Shown: piece by piece, positions 13,925 to 28,454 of the stretch
How the letters are laid out: the number at the start of each line of letters is the position of its first letter
How positions within the stretch are numbered: the first letter of the stretch is position 1
Source: Vibrio gangliei
Lineage (GTDB): Bacteria > Pseudomonadota > Gammaproteobacteria > Enterobacterales > Vibrionaceae
Length of the DNA: 64,000 bases
Reading direction: 5' to 3'
Assembly (NCBI RefSeq): GCF_026001925.1
Contig: NZ_AP021869.1
Span: forward strand, 62,001-126,000
Made by a program: the position numbers and the translations under genes
The notes under the pieces: generated by a model
Databases searched by the model: none
What the model was told of the DNA's origin: nothing
Seen by the model: only the letters and a program-made list of their open reading frames with translations

Positions 13925-14353
13925 ATGGCTAAGAAAGTAGAAGCTTATATCAAACTGCAAGTTGCAGCTGGTATGGCAAACCCAAGTCCACCGGTTGGTC
14001 CTGCACTAGGTCAACACGGTGTAAACATCATGGAATTCTGTAAAGCGTTCAACGCAAAAACAGAATCTATTGAGAAAGGTCTTCCAATCCCAGTTGTTAT
14101 CTCTGTATACAACGACCGTTCTTTCACGTTTGTAACTAAGACTCCACCTGCTGCAGTTCTTCTTAAGAAAGCGGTTGGTATCAAGTCTGGTTCTGGCCGT
14201 CCAAACACTGAGAAAGTTGGTACTGTTACTGACGCTCAGCTACAAGAGATTGCTGAAACTAAAGCTGCAGACATGACTGGCGCAGACATCGAAGCGATGA
14301 AGCGTTCTATCGCGGGTACTGCTCGTTCAATGGGCCTAGTGGTAGAGGGATAA
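13925..14353 (+). CDS. rplK: 50S ribosomal protein L11
   Basis: L11 binds the GTPase-associated region of 23S rRNA and is needed for RelA activation. The 142-aa protein has the N-terminal proline-rich domain ([20 protein letters not shown]) and the C-terminal RNA-binding domain ([15 protein letters not shown]). Length matches E. coli (142). The 74-bp leader downstream of the hairpin contains GGGGAGCTGGTG. It is a plausible site for L1 feedback control by analogy with E. coli, which is inferred rather than shown. rplA follows after 6 bp. Confidence 0.98.
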   Translation: MAKKVEAYIKLQVAAGMANPSPPVGPALGQHGVNIMEFCKAFNAKTESIEKGLPIPVVISVYNDRSFTFVTKTPPAAVLLKKAVGIKSGSGRPNTEKVGTVTDAQLQEIAETKAADMTGADIEAMKRSIAGTARSMGLVVEG

Positions 14354-14359
14354 TAGATC

Positions 14360-15064
14360 ATGGCAAAACTTACTAAGCGTATGAAAACAATCCGCGAAAA
14401 AGTGGATGTGACTAAAGAATACGAAATCAACGAAGCTATCGCTCTTCTTAAAGAATTAGCAACAGCTAAATTCGTAGAAAGCGTAGACGTTGCTGTAAAC
14501 CTAGGCATCGATGCTCGTAAATCTGACCAAAACGTTCGTGGCGCAACTGTACTTCCACATGGTACTGGCCGTGAAATCCGCGTAGCAGTATTCGCACAAG
14601 GTGCAAACGCTGAAGCAGCTAAAGAAGCTGGCGCAGATATCGTTGGTATGGAAGATCTTGCTGAGCAAGTGAAGAAAGGTGAAATGAACTTCGACGTAGT
14701 TGTTGCTTCTCCTGATGCAATGCGCGTAGTTGGTCAATTAGGTACTATCTTAGGTCCACGCGGTCTAATGCCAAACCCTAAAGTTGGTACTGTAACGCCT
14801 AACGTTGCTGAAGCAGTTAAAAACGCTAAAGCTGGTCAGGTTCGTTACCGTAACGACAAAAACGGCATCATCCACACTACTATCGGTAAAGCATCTTTCG
14901 AAGCTAACCAACTACAAGAGAACTTAGAAGCTCTTCTAGTAGCACTTAAGAAAGCTAAACCATCTTCAGCGAAAGGTACTTTCCTGAAGAAAGTAAGCAT
15001 CTCTACTACTATGGGTGCTGGTGTTGCTGTTGATCAAGCGAGCTTGAACACTCAAGTTTCTTAA
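14360..15064 (+). CDS. rplA: 50S ribosomal protein L1
   Basis: L1 forms the mobile L1 stalk near the E site and represses its own operon by binding rplK mRNA in related bacteria. The 234-aa protein (E. coli 234) starts [17 protein letters not shown]. It carries [16 protein letters not shown], the conserved rRNA-binding loop, at about residues 130-145. It is translated from the rplK transcript and followed by the rplJ promoter hairpin. Confidence 0.98.
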   Translation: MAKLTKRMKTIREKVDVTKEYEINEAIALLKELATAKFVESVDVAVNLGIDARKSDQNVRGATVLPHGTGREIRVAVFAQGANAEAAKEAGADIVGMEDLAEQVKKGEMNFDVVVASPDAMRVVGQLGTILGPRGLMPNPKVGTVTPNVAEAVKNAKAGQVRYRNDKNGIIHTTIGKASFEANQLQENLEALLVALKKAKPSSAKGTFLKKVSISTTMGAGVAVDQASLNTQVS

Positions 15065-15069
15065 TTAAT

Positions 15070-15108
15070 TTGCTTAGGCGCGAAATTTGTGTATAATTTT
15101 GCGCCTAA
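15070..15108 (+). promoter_or_regulatory. rplJ promoter overlapping an inverted repeat
   Basis: TTGCTT (15070-15075) and a perfect TATAAT (15092-15097) are 16 bp apart. TTAGGCGCGAAATT (15074-15087) pairs almost perfectly with AATTTTGCGCCTAA (15095-15108), so the -10 box sits in the loop and right arm. This resembles the rplK element and may both attenuate rplKA and start rplJL-rpoBC. Confidence 0.7.
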
Positions 15109-15349
15109 TTATGGTTGGAGTGTTGCTTATTTTGTCGAATTCTTTCGTAGAAATAGACAGAGCAAATGATGCTTCCATCCAAGACCGTAGGCGTTAACTG
15201 ATATTTATATTGGCTTAACTTAATAATACCTACGTAGATGGTGCCCGAACTGATGGTCGTATTTCGTTAGAAATATTCATTTGGGAATGCACCGAAAGAA
15301 CACTTGTTATTTTAATGAGTGGTGTAACTACAACCAGGAGTAAATCCAA
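15109..15349 (+). promoter_or_regulatory. L10 mRNA leader (rplJ 5' UTR)
   Basis: A 241-bp non-coding leader lies between the promoter and rplJ. In E. coli and relatives the equivalent leader folds into the site bound by the L10-(L7/L12)4 complex, which represses translation. Position and length support this here. I did not confirm the fold. Confidence 0.55.
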
Positions 15350-15841
15350 ATGGCTTTAAACCTTCAAGACAAACAAGCAATTGTTGCTGAAGTTAACGAA
15401 GCAGCCAGTGGTGCACTTTCTGCAGTTGTTGCTGACTCTCGTGGCGTTGCTGTTGGCGCGATGACTTCTCTACGTAAACAAGCTCGTGAAGCTGGCGTTT
15501 ACTTGAAAGTTGTTCGTAACACACTAGCACGTCGTGCAGTAGTTGGTACAGACTACGAATGTCTAACTGACGTATTCGTTGGTCCTACTTTGATCGGTTT
15601 CTCTAACGAGCACCCAGGTGCTGCTGCGCGTCTTTTCAAAGACTTCGCTAAAGAGAACAAAAAATTTGAGATCAAAGCTGCTGCATTTGAAGGCGCTTTA
15701 ACTGACGCTGATGTACTAGCGACTCTACCTACTTACGACGAAGCGATTGCAAAACTAATGATGTGCATGAAAGAAGCTTCTGCTGGGAAGTTGGTACGTA
15801 CTATCGCTGCTGTTCGCGATCAAAAACAAGATGCTGCTTAA
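15350..15841 (+). CDS. rplJ: 50S ribosomal protein L10
   Basis: L10 anchors L7/L12 dimers to the ribosome stalk. The 163-aa protein (E. coli 165) begins [21 protein letters not shown]. It has [13 protein letters not shown] for rRNA contact, and its C-terminal helix ([15 protein letters not shown]) is the L7/L12 docking region. ACCAGGAGT lies 10 bp before the ATG. It heads the rplJL-rpoBC operon. Confidence 0.97.
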   Translation: MALNLQDKQAIVAEVNEAASGALSAVVADSRGVAVGAMTSLRKQAREAGVYLKVVRNTLARRAVVGTDYECLTDVFVGPTLIGFSNEHPGAAARLFKDFAKENKKFEIKAAAFEGALTDADVLATLPTYDEAIAKLMMCMKEASAGKLVRTIAAVRDQKQDAA

Positions 15842-15898
15842 GCCTTGCATTTTATTGGTTGCTAAATAAACTTATTGTTAACTTAAAAGAGAATTGTT

Positions 15899-16267
15899 AT
15901 GTCTATTACTAACGAGCAAATCCTAGACGCAGTTGCAGAAATGTCTGTAATGCAAGTTGTTGAGCTTATCGAAGCTATGGAAGAAAAATTCGGCGTTTCT
16001 GCTGCAGCAGCTGTTGTTGCTGGTGGCGCAGCTGCAGGTGATGCTGCTGAAGAGCAAACTGAATTTGACGTAATCCTAACTGCTGCTGGCGGTAACAAAG
16101 TTGCTGTAATCAAAGCAGTACGTGGCGCAACTGGCCTAGGTCTTAAAGAAGCTAAAGGTCTAGTTGACGGTGCTCCAGCTCCGCTTAAAGAAGGCGTTTC
16201 TAAAGAAGAAGCTGAAGCTCTTAAAGCACAACTAGAAGAAGCTGGTGCTTCTGTTGAAGTTAAGTAA
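15899..16267 (+). CDS. rplL: 50S ribosomal protein L7/L12
   Basis: L7/L12 is the multi-copy stalk protein that recruits and stimulates translational GTPases. The 122-aa protein has the N-terminal dimerisation domain, an Ala/Gly-rich hinge (about residues 36-52), and the C-terminal factor-binding domain. That domain carries [23 protein letters not shown] split across about 62-84. AAAAGAGAATTGTT precedes the ATG. Confidence 0.98.
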   Translation: MSITNEQILDAVAEMSVMQVVELIEAMEEKFGVSAAAAVVAGGAAAGDAAEEQTEFDVILTAAGGNKVAVIKAVRGATGLGLKEAKGLVDGAPAPLKEGVSKEEAEALKAQLEEAGASVEVK

Positions 16268-16299
16268 TTTATACTTAATTTCTTAGCCGAAAGGCTAAT

Positions 16300-16330
16300 G
16301 GCTGGTGGTTTATTGACCACCGGCCTTTTT
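16300..16330 (+). terminator. Attenuator between rplL and rpoB
   Basis: GGCTGGTGGT and ACCACCGGCC (with one mispair) flank TTATTG and are followed by five T. In E. coli a partial terminator here lowers rpoBC expression relative to rplJL. The 276-bp gap to rpoB otherwise holds no gene. Confidence 0.75.
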
Positions 16331-16543
16331 GCGCTGTAGGGTATAGATTAATTTTCCCGCTGTTTAGACATCTATATCCAAGCAAAAAACATTCAAAACT
16401 TCTGCTGTGCGACCACCGTTCAGATGAAGTTAGAGTGTCACCACATAAACAGTGTTGTTAGTCACTGTCCCCGTGATATCAATAGGTTGATATCAACGTG
16501 TTTTGGGCAGTTTGGGTCACTTATCAGCTAGCTGAGGAACCCC

Positions 16544-19500
16544 ATGGTTTACTCTTATACCGAGAAAAAGCGCATCCGTAAGGATTTTGGTAAGCGTCCA
16601 CAAGTATTGGACGTCCCATATCTGCTATCGATCCAGCTCGATTCATTCGACAAGTTCATTGAACAGGATCCAGAAGGTCAATATGGTCTTGAAGCTGCCT
16701 TCCGTTCTGTATTTCCAATCCAGAGCTACAACGGCAACTCTGAGCTGCAATACGTTAGCTACCGTCTTGGTGAGCCAGTATTTGATGTTAAAGAATGTCA
16801 AATTCGTGGTGTCACTTATTCGAAGCCGCTACGCGTTAAACTGCGCCTAGTTGTTTTTGATAAAGACGCACCAGCAGGTACCGTAAAAGACATTAAAGAA
16901 CAAGAAGTCTACATGGGCGAAATTCCGCTTATGACAGACAATGGTACCTTCGTAATCAATGGTACCGAGAGGGTTATCGTATCCCAGCTGCACCGAAGCC
17001 CAGGCGTGTTCTTCGACAGCGATAAGGGTAAAACCCACTCTTCAGGTAAAGTACTTTATAACGCACGTGTGATTCCTTACCGTGGCTCATGGTTAGACTT
17101 TGAGTTCGATCCTAAGGATAACTTATACGTACGTATCGACCGTCGTCGTAAGCTACCTGCATCAATCATTTTGCGTGCACTTGGCAAGACCACTGAAGAA
17201 ATCCTAGATATCTTCTTTGAAAAAGTACGTTTCGAAGTGAAAGACCAAACTCTACTTATGGAGTTGGTACCTGATCGTCTACGTGGTGAAACGGCATCAT
17301 TTGATATTGAAGCAAATGGTACGGTTTACGTGGAAGCAGGCCGTCGCGTAACGGCTCGTCATATCCGTAATCTTGAAAAAGATGGCGTTGAGTTTATCGA
17401 AGTACCGGTTGAGTACATCGTTGGTAAAGTTGCGTCTAAAGATTATGTTGATGAATCAACTGGCGAACTTATCGTTGCAGCGAACCAAGAAATTTCACTA
17501 GAAGCGTTAGCAAACCTTTCTCAAGCGGGTTACAAGAAGCTTGAAGTTCTGTTTACTAATGATTTAGACCATGGCCCATTCATGTCTGACACGCTACGTG
17601 TTGACAGCACTACGGATCGCATTTCTGCACTGGTAGAAATCTACCGTATGATGCGCCCTGGTGAGCCACCAACGAAAGAAGCAGCAGAATCTTTATTTCA
17701 AAGCTTGTTCTTCTCTGAAGAGCGTTACGATCTATCGACTGTTGGTCGTATGAAGTTTAACAGCTCTATCGAACGTGAAGATGCACAAGACCAAGGTATC
17801 CTTGATGAAACGGATATCATTGCGGTAATGAAGAAACTGATCGGTATCCGTAACGGTATTGGTGAAGTGGACGATATCGACCACCTTGGCAACCGTCGTA
17901 TCCGTTCTGTTGGTGAAATGGCTGAAAACCAATTCCGTGTTGGTCTAGTCCGTGTTGAACGTGCAGTGAAAGAACGTCTAAGTCTTGGTGATTTAGATGC
18001 GATCATGCCTCAAGACCTTATCAATGCTAAGCCGATTTCGGCAGCAGTGAAAGAGTTCTTCGGCTCATCACAGCTTTCCCAATTTATGGATCAGAACAAC
18101 CCGTTGTCAGAAGTGACGCATAAACGTCGTATTTCTGCGTTAGGTCCTGGTGGTTTGACACGTGAGCGTGCCGGCTTTGAAGTACGTGACGTTCACGTAA
18201 CTCACTACGGTCGTCTATGTCCGATCGAAACGCCTGAAGGTCCAAACATCGGTTTGATCAACTCACTATCAGCGTTTGCTCGTTGTAATGAGTATGGCTT
18301 CCTTGAAACCCCTTACCGTCGAGTTGTTGATGGTGTGGTAACAGAAGAAGTCGATTACCTATCTGCGATCGAAGAAGGTCAGTTTGTTATCGCTCAGGCG
18401 AACGCACACTTGACTGAAGAAGGTCGTTTTGCTGATGAACTGATCACAGCTCGTCAAAAAGGTGAATCTGGTCTTCACCCACGTGACCATGTTAACTACA
18501 TGGACGTTGCAACTAACCAAGTTGTATCGATCGCGGCATCGCTTATCCCGTTCCTAGAACACGATGATGCTAACCGTGCATTGATGGGTGCGAACATGCA
18601 ACGTCAAGCGGTACCAACACTGAAAGCTGATAAGCCTCTAGTTGGTACAGGTATTGAACGTAACGTAGCGGTTGACTCAGGTGTAACGGCTGTCGCAAAA
18701 CGTGGCGGTATGATTCAGTCTGTCGACGCATCACGTATCGTTGTTAAGGTTAATGAAGATGAGCTAGTACCTGGTGAAGCGGGTATCGACATCTACAACT
18801 TAACTAAATACACACGTTCTAACCAAAACACATGTATCAACCAGCGTCCAACTGTACTACCGGGTGAACCAGTAGCACGTGGTGATGTTCTTGCTGATGG
18901 TCCTTCAACCGACCTTGGTGAACTTGCGCTTGGCCAAAACATGCGTATCGCATTCATGCCTTGGAATGGTTACAACTTCGAAGACTCAATCTTAGTATCT
19001 GAGCGCGTAGTTCAAGAAGACCGTTTCACGACGATTCACATCCAAGAGCTTTCTTGTGTGGCTCGTGATACCAAGCTTGGTAGCGAAGAAATTACAGCAG
19101 ATATTCCAAACGTAGGTGAGTCTGCTCTGTCTAAACTAGACGAGTCAGGTATCGTTTACATCGGTGCTGAAGTTAAGGGTGGCGACATCCTAGTTGGTAA
19201 AGTAACCCCTAAAGGTGAAACGCAACTGACTCCTGAAGAGAAGCTACTACGTGCTATCTTCGGTGAAAAAGCGTCTGATGTTAAAGATACGTCTCTACGT
19301 GTACCTAACTCTATCTCAGGTACGATCATTGATGTTCAAGTCTTTACTCGCGATGGTGTAGAAAAAGACAAGCGTGCGCTTGAAATTGAACAAATGCAGT
19401 TGAAAGACGCGAAGAAAGACTTAACTGAAGAGTTCCAAATTCTTGAAGGTGGTCTATTAGCTCGTGTTCGTTCACTGTTGATTTCTGGTGGCTTCTCTGA

Positions 19501-20572
19501 AGCGAAACTAGACGCTATCGATCGTAAGCAGTGGTTAGAGCAAACACTGGAAGATGACGCACTTCAATCTCAGCTAGAGCAACTTGCTGAACAGTGGGAT
19601 GAGCTAAAAGCTGATTTTGATAAGAAGTTCGAAACTAAACGTCGTAAGATCACTCAAGGTGATGATCTTGCACCGGGCGTACTGAAGATTGTTAAGGTTT
19701 ACCTAGCAGTTAAACGTCGCATTCAACCTGGTGATAAGATGGCGGGTCGTCACGGTAACAAGGGTGTAATCTCTAAGATCAACCCTGTTGAAGACATGCC
19801 ATACGATGAAAAAGGTCAACCTGTTGATATCGTGCTAAACCCACTGGGTGTACCATCACGTATGAACATCGGTCAGATCTTAGAAGTACACTTAGGTCTT
19901 GCTGCTAAAGGCATTGGTGACAAGATCAACCAGATGGTGAAAGAGCAACAAGAGCTAGCGAAATTCCGTGAGTTCTTGCAAAAAGTTTATGACTTAGGTG
20001 ATACACGCCAGGAAGTAAACATTGCCGAGCTATCTGATGATGAAGTACGTACTCTAATCGGAAACTTACGTGGCGGTCTACCAATCGCAACGCCAGTATT
20101 CGATGGTGCAAACGAACCAGCAATTAAAGAATTGCTTGCTCTTGCAGACCTTCCTGTATCAGGTCAATTAGACCTATATGATGGTCGTACAGGTGATAAG
20201 TTTGAGCGTCCTGTAACTGTGGGTTACATGTACATGCTGAAACTGAACCACTTAGTGGATGACAAGATGCACGCACGTTCTACTGGCTCGTACAGCCTAG
20301 TAACTCAGCAACCACTTGGTGGTAAAGCTCAGTTCGGTGGCCAGCGTTTCGGTGAGATGGAAGTATGGGCACTTGAAGCATACGGTGCTGCTTACACCCT
20401 ACAAGAAATGCTAACTGTTAAGTCTGATGACGTGAACGGCCGTACTAAGATGTATAAGAACATCGTAGATGGCGATCACAGCATGGAACCTGGTATGCCA
20501 GAATCGTTCAACGTATTGTTGAAAGAGATCCGCTCACTAGGTATTAACATCGAGCTAGAAGACGAAGAGTAA
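16544..20572 (+). CDS. rpoB: DNA-directed RNA polymerase subunit beta
   Basis: The 1,342-aa beta subunit has exactly the E. coli length. It forms half of the active-site cleft of RNA polymerase. The N-terminus [19 protein letters not shown] and the rifampicin region ([20 protein letters not shown]) are present. [20 protein letters not shown] and the switch-region segment [15 protein letters not shown] are also standard. The rifampicin cluster residues look wild-type for a sensitive enzyme by comparison with E. coli. GAGGAACCCC precedes the ATG. rpoC follows after an 88-bp gap that contains a hairpin. Confidence 0.99.
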   Translation: MVYSYTEKKRIRKDFGKRPQVLDVPYLLSIQLDSFDKFIEQDPEGQYGLEAAFRSVFPIQSYNGNSELQYVSYRLGEPVFDVKECQIRGVTYSKPLRVKLRLVVFDKDAPAGTVKDIKEQEVYMGEIPLMTDNGTFVINGTERVIVSQLHRSPGVFFDSDKGKTHSSGKVLYNARVIPYRGSWLDFEFDPKDNLYVRIDRRRKLPASIILRALGKTTEEILDIFFEKVRFEVKDQTLLMELVPDRLRGETASFDIEANGTVYVEAGRRVTARHIRNLEKDGVEFIEVPVEYIVGKVASKDYVDESTGELIVAANQEISLEALANLSQAGYKKLEVLFTNDLDHGPFMSDTLRVDSTTDRISALVEIYRMMRPGEPPTKEAAESLFQSLFFSEERYDLSTVGRMKFNSSIEREDAQDQGILDETDIIAVMKKLIGIRNGIGEVDDIDHLGNRRIRSVGEMAENQFRVGLVRVERAVKERLSLGDLDAIMPQDLINAKPISAAVKEFFGSSQLSQFMDQNNPLSEVTHKRRISALGPGGLTRERAGFEVRDVHVTHYGRLCPIETPEGPNIGLINSLSAFARCNEYGFLETPYRRVVDGVVTEEVDYLSAIEEGQFVIAQANAHLTEEGRFADELITARQKGESGLHPRDHVNYMDVATNQVVSIAASLIPFLEHDDANRALMGANMQRQAVPTLKADKPLVGTGIERNVAVDSGVTAVAKRGGMIQSVDASRIVVKVNEDELVPGEAGIDIYNLTKYTRSNQNTCINQRPTVLPGEPVARGDVLADGPSTDLGELALGQNMRIAFMPWNGYNFEDSILVSERVVQEDRFTTIHIQELSCVARDTKLGSEEITADIPNVGESALSKLDESGIVYIGAEVKGGDILVGKVTPKGETQLTPEEKLLRAIFGEKASDVKDTSLRVPNSISGTIIDVQVFTRDGVEKDKRALEIEQMQLKDAKKDLTEEFQILEGGLLARVRSLLISGGFSEAKLDAIDRKQWLEQTLEDDALQSQLEQLAEQWDELKADFDKKFETKRRKITQGDDLAPGVLKIVKVYLAVKRRIQPGDKMAGRHGNKGVISKINPVEDMPYDEKGQPVDIVLNPLGVPSRMNIGQILEVHLGLAAKGIGDKINQMVKEQQELAKFREFLQKVYDLGDTRQEVNIAELSDDEVRTLIGNLRGGLPIATPVFDGANEPAIKELLALADLPVSGQLDLYDGRTGDKFERPVTVGYMYMLKLNHLVDDKMHARSTGSYSLVTQQPLGGKAQFGGQRFGEMEVWALEAYGAAYTLQEMLTVKSDDVNGRTKMYKNIVDGDHSMEPGMPESFNVLLKEIRSLGINIELEDEE

Positions 20573-20613
20573 CTACGTACATTTGTAAGTGGGCTCAGAT
20601 TAACCCGGTAGAA

Positions 20614-20639
20614 AAAAGGCGTTCAGCCGAACGCCTTTT
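20614..20639 (+). terminator. Hairpin between rpoB and rpoC
   Basis: AAAAGGCGTTC and GAACGCCTTTT form an 11-bp perfect stem around AGCC. There are only four T at the 3' side, all within the stem, so it may be a processing or partial termination site rather than a full stop. Confidence 0.6.
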
Positions 20640-20660
20640 AACTCCTTACAGGAGCTGATT

Positions 20661-24860
<4,200 letters not shown>

Positions 24861-24884
24861 TCGTTAGAGAGACGTTGAATCGAC

Positions 24885-24913
24885 AAAGGCACCCTTCATC
24901 GGGTGCCTTTTTT
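24885..24913 (+). terminator. rpoBC operon terminator
   Basis: AAAGGCACCC and GGGTGCCTTT flank TTCATC and are followed by additional T, a canonical rho-independent terminator 25 bp after rpoC. Confidence 0.88.
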
Positions 24914-25008
24914 AATATCTGGAAATTGTCATCTTGAGTTTTTGTCCTTTTCGTTAGTTTGATAAAGAGTATAATCCGAGCTTTCTTTCCCCCCTTCTGA
25001 GATTTGCT

Positions 25009-25725
25009 ATGTTGTATATCTTTCCCATGGTCACTGTATTTATTTGGGCAGGGAATGCGATCATTAATAAAATGGCGTCTTCGGTTATCGATCCTGGGGC
25101 GATTTCATTTTATCGTTGGCTGGTGGCGTTTATTGTTTTAACCCCGTTTTTGGCGTTACCGACTTGGAAATATCGTAAGCAAATTTGGCCATATTTACCT
25201 AAGTTAGGCTTCTTATCACTCCTTGGTATGGTGCTGAATCAATCCCTGGGCTATTACGCCGGACTGACCACCACAGCACTGAATTTATCGCTTATCACCT
25301 CGCTAGTGCCTTTGATGGGATTATTTTTGAGTATTCCGCTGCTTAACCAAAGGCTAACGGTTTATGCGGTGTTTGGCGCGGTCATTTCTTTTGCCGGTTT
25401 ATTATTAATGCTGAGCCATGGTGATGTCAGTGCATTATTTTCTAATGGCATTAATCAAGGGGATATTTTAGTGTTGCTCGGTACGCTGGCATACGCTTTA
25501 TATGTGGTGTTGATTAAACGTTGGCGCATGCCGATTTCTAATTGGCAATCGGTCTATGTGCAAGTGTGCTTTGCGATTGTGATGCTGTTTCCGCTATTTA
25601 TGACGAGTGAACAAGTGACATTGAATCAACAGACGGTACCATTAGTGATGTATGCTGGATTACTCGCATCCATTATTGCACCTTGGTGTTGGATGATGGG
25701 GATCGAGCATTTAGGTGCCGATAAG
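25009..25725 (+). pseudogene. DMT/EamA-family exporter, 5' part, split by a transposon
   Basis: This encodes the first 239 residues of a drug/metabolite transporter of the EamA family with many hydrophobic helices (MVTVFIWAGNAIINKMASS at the start, MVLNQSLGYYAGLTTTALN near residue 77). At Ala-Asp-Lys the reading frame runs into the Tn7-like element at 25726 and then a stop at 25797. The remaining 58 codons continue in frame at 29156. Removing the element and one copy of ATAAG restores a gene of about 297 aa, normal for the family. The gene is therefore recently inactivated. It is a paralogue of the also broken gene at 46266-47187. Confidence 0.92.
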
Positions 25726-25875
25726 TGTGGGAGAGGAATAAAGTTTCATACTAAACAGTCAAATAACCCTGTTCGTACCGTTCTAAATGATACGTAACCC
25801 CAAAAAAAGATTCATACTAATTTCTACAACCAAGTCTGAATCGGGCTATCACTGAGTATTAAAGTATCATACTGG
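25726..25875 (+). repeat. Left end of the Tn7-like element with three spaced sites
   Basis: Copies of the end repeat lie at 25737-25754 (AATAAAGTTTCATACTAA), 25802-25820 (core AAAGATTCATACTAA) and 25857-25875 (core AAAGTATCATACTGG). Spacing between copies is about 65 and 55 bp. All are oriented toward the element interior, as in Tn7 left ends. Confidence 0.85.
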
Positions 25876-26104
25876 TTTCTTCATCACAGCCCCAACCAAC
25901 GCTTTCAAACTCGTTTTTGGACATAAATGAGTTTCGTAGAATAGAATATTAGCATTTCATGAATTACCTTAGGTATGGGAAGGTCGCTCAGTTTGCAGCC
26001 TAGTCTGTCTGAATCGCTTCGTCTCGTAAAAACAACAATTTTGTACAATCATCACGCTCAATGAATCGTTATTGTGTAACTAAAATATACAAATGGACTA
26101 CATA

Positions 26105-26716
26105 ATGACGACATTACTTATAGCAATGGGGACCTTCGCCTTGATCACTTCGATCTCACCTGGTCCAGTCAACATACTGGCAACCGTAACTGGAGCAAAT
26201 CATGGTTATGTACGTACAATGCCGCATATTACTGGAGCGACTTTCGGATTTGTTTCTATTCTCTTCTTATTGGGCTTTGGGTTGTCTAAATTCATCACTC
26301 AGATCCCTTATCTGTCGGAAAGCATGACATTTTTAGGTGGAGGTTTTCTTTTGTACCTTGCCTATAAAGTGGCTATCCAAAAACCGACAACAAAAAATGA
26401 AGATACTGAGTTAAACAGCGCTGCCCCTTCATTTTTACAGGGTATGATGTGCCAGTGGCTCAACCCAAAAGCATGGATTGTTTCTCTCGCTGGCATTTCG
26501 GTTTTTTATACTGGCCAAGATTTAAAATTAACCGTGCTACTCCAGTTTTGTGCAATATTTTTTGTTATCTGTTATGCGTCGATTTCTGTTTGGGCGGTAC
26601 TTGGAGTTACTATTCGTTCAGTGTTAGAAACGCCTTCACAGTTGAGACTATTCAACCTTTCTATGGGACTATTACTAGCGACAACTGTTCTATATACTTT
26701 TTTTATGTCTAGCTAA
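26105..26716 (+). CDS. LysE/RhtB-family amino acid or metabolite exporter
   Basis: The protein of about 203 aa has six predicted hydrophobic helices. It carries the family signature ITSISPGPVNILATVTGANHG at about residues 15-35 and GMMCQWLNPKAWIVSLAG in the middle, both typical of LysE/RhtB exporters. The cargo exported cannot be told from sequence; relatives export amino acids and homoserine lactones. The ATG at 26105 has GGA 7 bp upstream. An in-frame ATG at 26093 lacks a ribosome site. It is cargo of the Tn7-like element, and its AraC-type regulator follows 19 bp later. Such a pair often forms a substrate-induced export module. Confidence 0.82.
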   Translation: MTTLLIAMGTFALITSISPGPVNILATVTGANHGYVRTMPHITGATFGFVSILFLLGFGLSKFITQIPYLSESMTFLGGGFLLYLAYKVAIQKPTTKNEDTELNSAAPSFLQGMMCQWLNPKAWIVSLAGISVFYTGQDLKLTVLLQFCAIFFVICYASISVWAVLGVTIRSVLETPSQLRLFNLSMGLLLATTVLYTFFMSS

Positions 26717-26735
26717 AAAAGAGCCAGTTAATAAA

Positions 26736-27530
26736 GTGAAGCCACAGTTCTATCGTTCAAGCGTAGTTCCTGTTGAACTACGCTGCTCCACAGGTACTAA
26801 GGCGTGCTACGGCAAGCATACTCATGAAGAATTTTCTATTGGTTCAGTAGATGGAGGACATAGCGTCTACTTTAACACCAATACCGAGACGCAGATTGGT
26901 GTGGGTTCTCTTGTCATAGTGAATCCACTGGAAGTGCATTCGTGTAATCCAGCACTAAATATGGATTGGAGTTATAAAATGCTTTACGTATGCCCGAAAT
27001 GGTTAGGTTATATTCAAACAATGACGGTCGATAACCCGTCAAAAAACTTTATTCCATTTTCTCAAATACATACTGACGACCCTGTTCTCTACAGGCAGTT
27101 TCAATCCCTAGCAAACTCCATTATCGCCAACACCGATAACATGAAAATAGAGGAAGAATGCATTATGTTCTTCTCCCGTTTATTCCATGAGACCAACACA
27201 GGCGCACTGAACAAACCGATACCAAGAATAAATATTGTAAAGGCGTATAGTTATATAGGCGATAACTTCAAAAAATGCATTTCAGTCAAAGATATTGCTC
27301 GAAACTCTGGGTTAAGTGAATACCACCTCATCCACGCATTTAGAAAATCGTATGGGATAACGCCTCATGCAATGCAAGTCTCTATGCGAATTAATGAAGC
27401 TAAGGCGTTGTTGAAAAAAGGACAAGATATTGCAGCTGTTGCGAGTGAACTTGGTTTCAATGATCAAAGTCATTTTCATCGCAGCTTTAAGAGACTCGTT
27501 GCGACCACTCCTGCCGAATACAGAAAATAA
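26736..27530 (+). CDS. AraC-family transcriptional regulator (transposon cargo)
   Basis: The 264-aa protein has an N-terminal cupin-like sensor (GKHTHEEFSIGSVDGGHSVYF, with the His pair typical of AraC_binding domains) and two helix-turn-helix motifs at about residues 180-262. The second motif ends in FNDQSHFHRSFKRLVATTPAEYRK. The start codon is GTG. It lies just after the LysE-type gene in the same direction and probably controls it. N-terminal cupin regulators of this size commonly sense amino acids or small molecules. That role is inferred. Confidence 0.83.
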   Translation: MKPQFYRSSVVPVELRCSTGTKACYGKHTHEEFSIGSVDGGHSVYFNTNTETQIGVGSLVIVNPLEVHSCNPALNMDWSYKMLYVCPKWLGYIQTMTVDNPSKNFIPFSQIHTDDPVLYRQFQSLANSIIANTDNMKIEEECIMFFSRLFHETNTGALNKPIPRINIVKAYSYIGDNFKKCISVKDIARNSGLSEYHLIHAFRKSYGITPHAMQVSMRINEAKALLKKGQDIAAVASELGFNDQSHFHRSFKRLVATTPAEYRK

Positions 27531-27873
27531 GGAAAATGTCGTCTTCCGATAACTAAAATTAAGTCAAAGAAACTTTTGTGGAAACACTGTAGCTGTATGC
27601 TCTAGCACAGTTTGGGGCATAAGTTTGCCAGTAAGTCCCGCATAATCAGTCAGGTTTGAAATCGACAGGTTACAAGAATATAATATTGGTGCTTGCTATG
27701 AGAAACGCGGCTTCGGCTCCACTCATAGACAAATGAATTCAAATAACCCTGTTCTCTTCCGCTCATAGAGTATTGACCGCAGGTAGCGCGTGATAGAGTC
27801 ACTTATGTGGCTCTTATCGTTTATTGAGAGGGAATGAGTAACTTTGAGAAGCGATAGAACACTGCTACTCCAT
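27531..27873. other. Non-coding stretch inside the Tn7-like element
   Basis: No supported gene is present in these 343 bp. TCAAATAACCCTGTTC at 27739-27754 repeats exactly the sequence at 25759-25774 beside the left end. This suggests an internal rearrangement or a duplicated cargo junction. AT content is high, as in the rest of the element. Confidence 0.5.
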
Positions 27874-28290
27874 TTATATTGGATAGTGTTCTTCTTCATA
27901 TGCTTCAACAAAAGAAATTAGCTGTTCAAGCTCGTCACCTTCAGGTGTACCTAGCTTCGCATCGAATATGGCTTCAATTCTCTTTAAAGCCATTCGGTAG
28001 TCGTTTTCGGAAGGCATATTCAATTCAGTAAGCCCTTTAATCTTCTTAAGGGTCTCACCATCAAGAGTTCCATTTTTATTAAAGCGTTCAGCCATTTTTA
28101 ACAGTGTTTCCATTCGGGATGCATCGAAAACATCATCCCTTTGGATTAAGAAATCATCATCAGCTTTATCTACATTTTCTGAATAACTGCCCCAATCTCT
28201 TTCACTAGTAGTAGCAAGCTCATCAGCATGTGCTGTATGAGGTGTCATCCCCTCAATCAGTTCTTTTTCTGACAACCGTTTTTTACTCAT
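27874..28290 (-). CDS. Antitoxin-like hybrid protein (possibly truncated HigA fusion)
   Basis: The 138-aa soluble protein has two different antitoxin-like parts. The start, KELIEGMTPHTAHADELA, resembles the N-terminal tail seen on AbrB/MazE-type antitoxins. The end, AIFDAKLGTPEGDELEQLI and then EAYEEEHYPI, matches the N-terminus of HigA-type antitoxins (COG5499). In those proteins the segment is followed by a helix-turn-helix domain, but here a stop comes immediately after HYPI. No toxin gene lies next to it. It may be an antitoxin-derived solitary protein or a relic of toxin-antitoxin recombination. The assignment rests on remembered family patterns. Confidence 0.55.
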   Translation of the reverse strand: MSKKRLSEKELIEGMTPHTAHADELATTSERDWGSYSENVDKADDDFLIQRDDVFDASRMETLLKMAERFNKNGTLDGETLKKIKGLTELNMPSENDYRMALKRIEAIFDAKLGTPEGDELEQLISFVEAYEEEHYPI

Positions 28291-28454
28291 AACTTACTTC
28301 TCAATTCGAAAATGGCATTAGAAAATTTATAGCATAATGGACTACTAGCCGTAACGTAATATCTGTTTCGAAACACATAAAGGGGCAAAACTGAGGTAGT
28401 GCTTGCTCATACCCCGACGTTGAAAAGTTTCAATGGTTGAAGAAATCAACGTTG

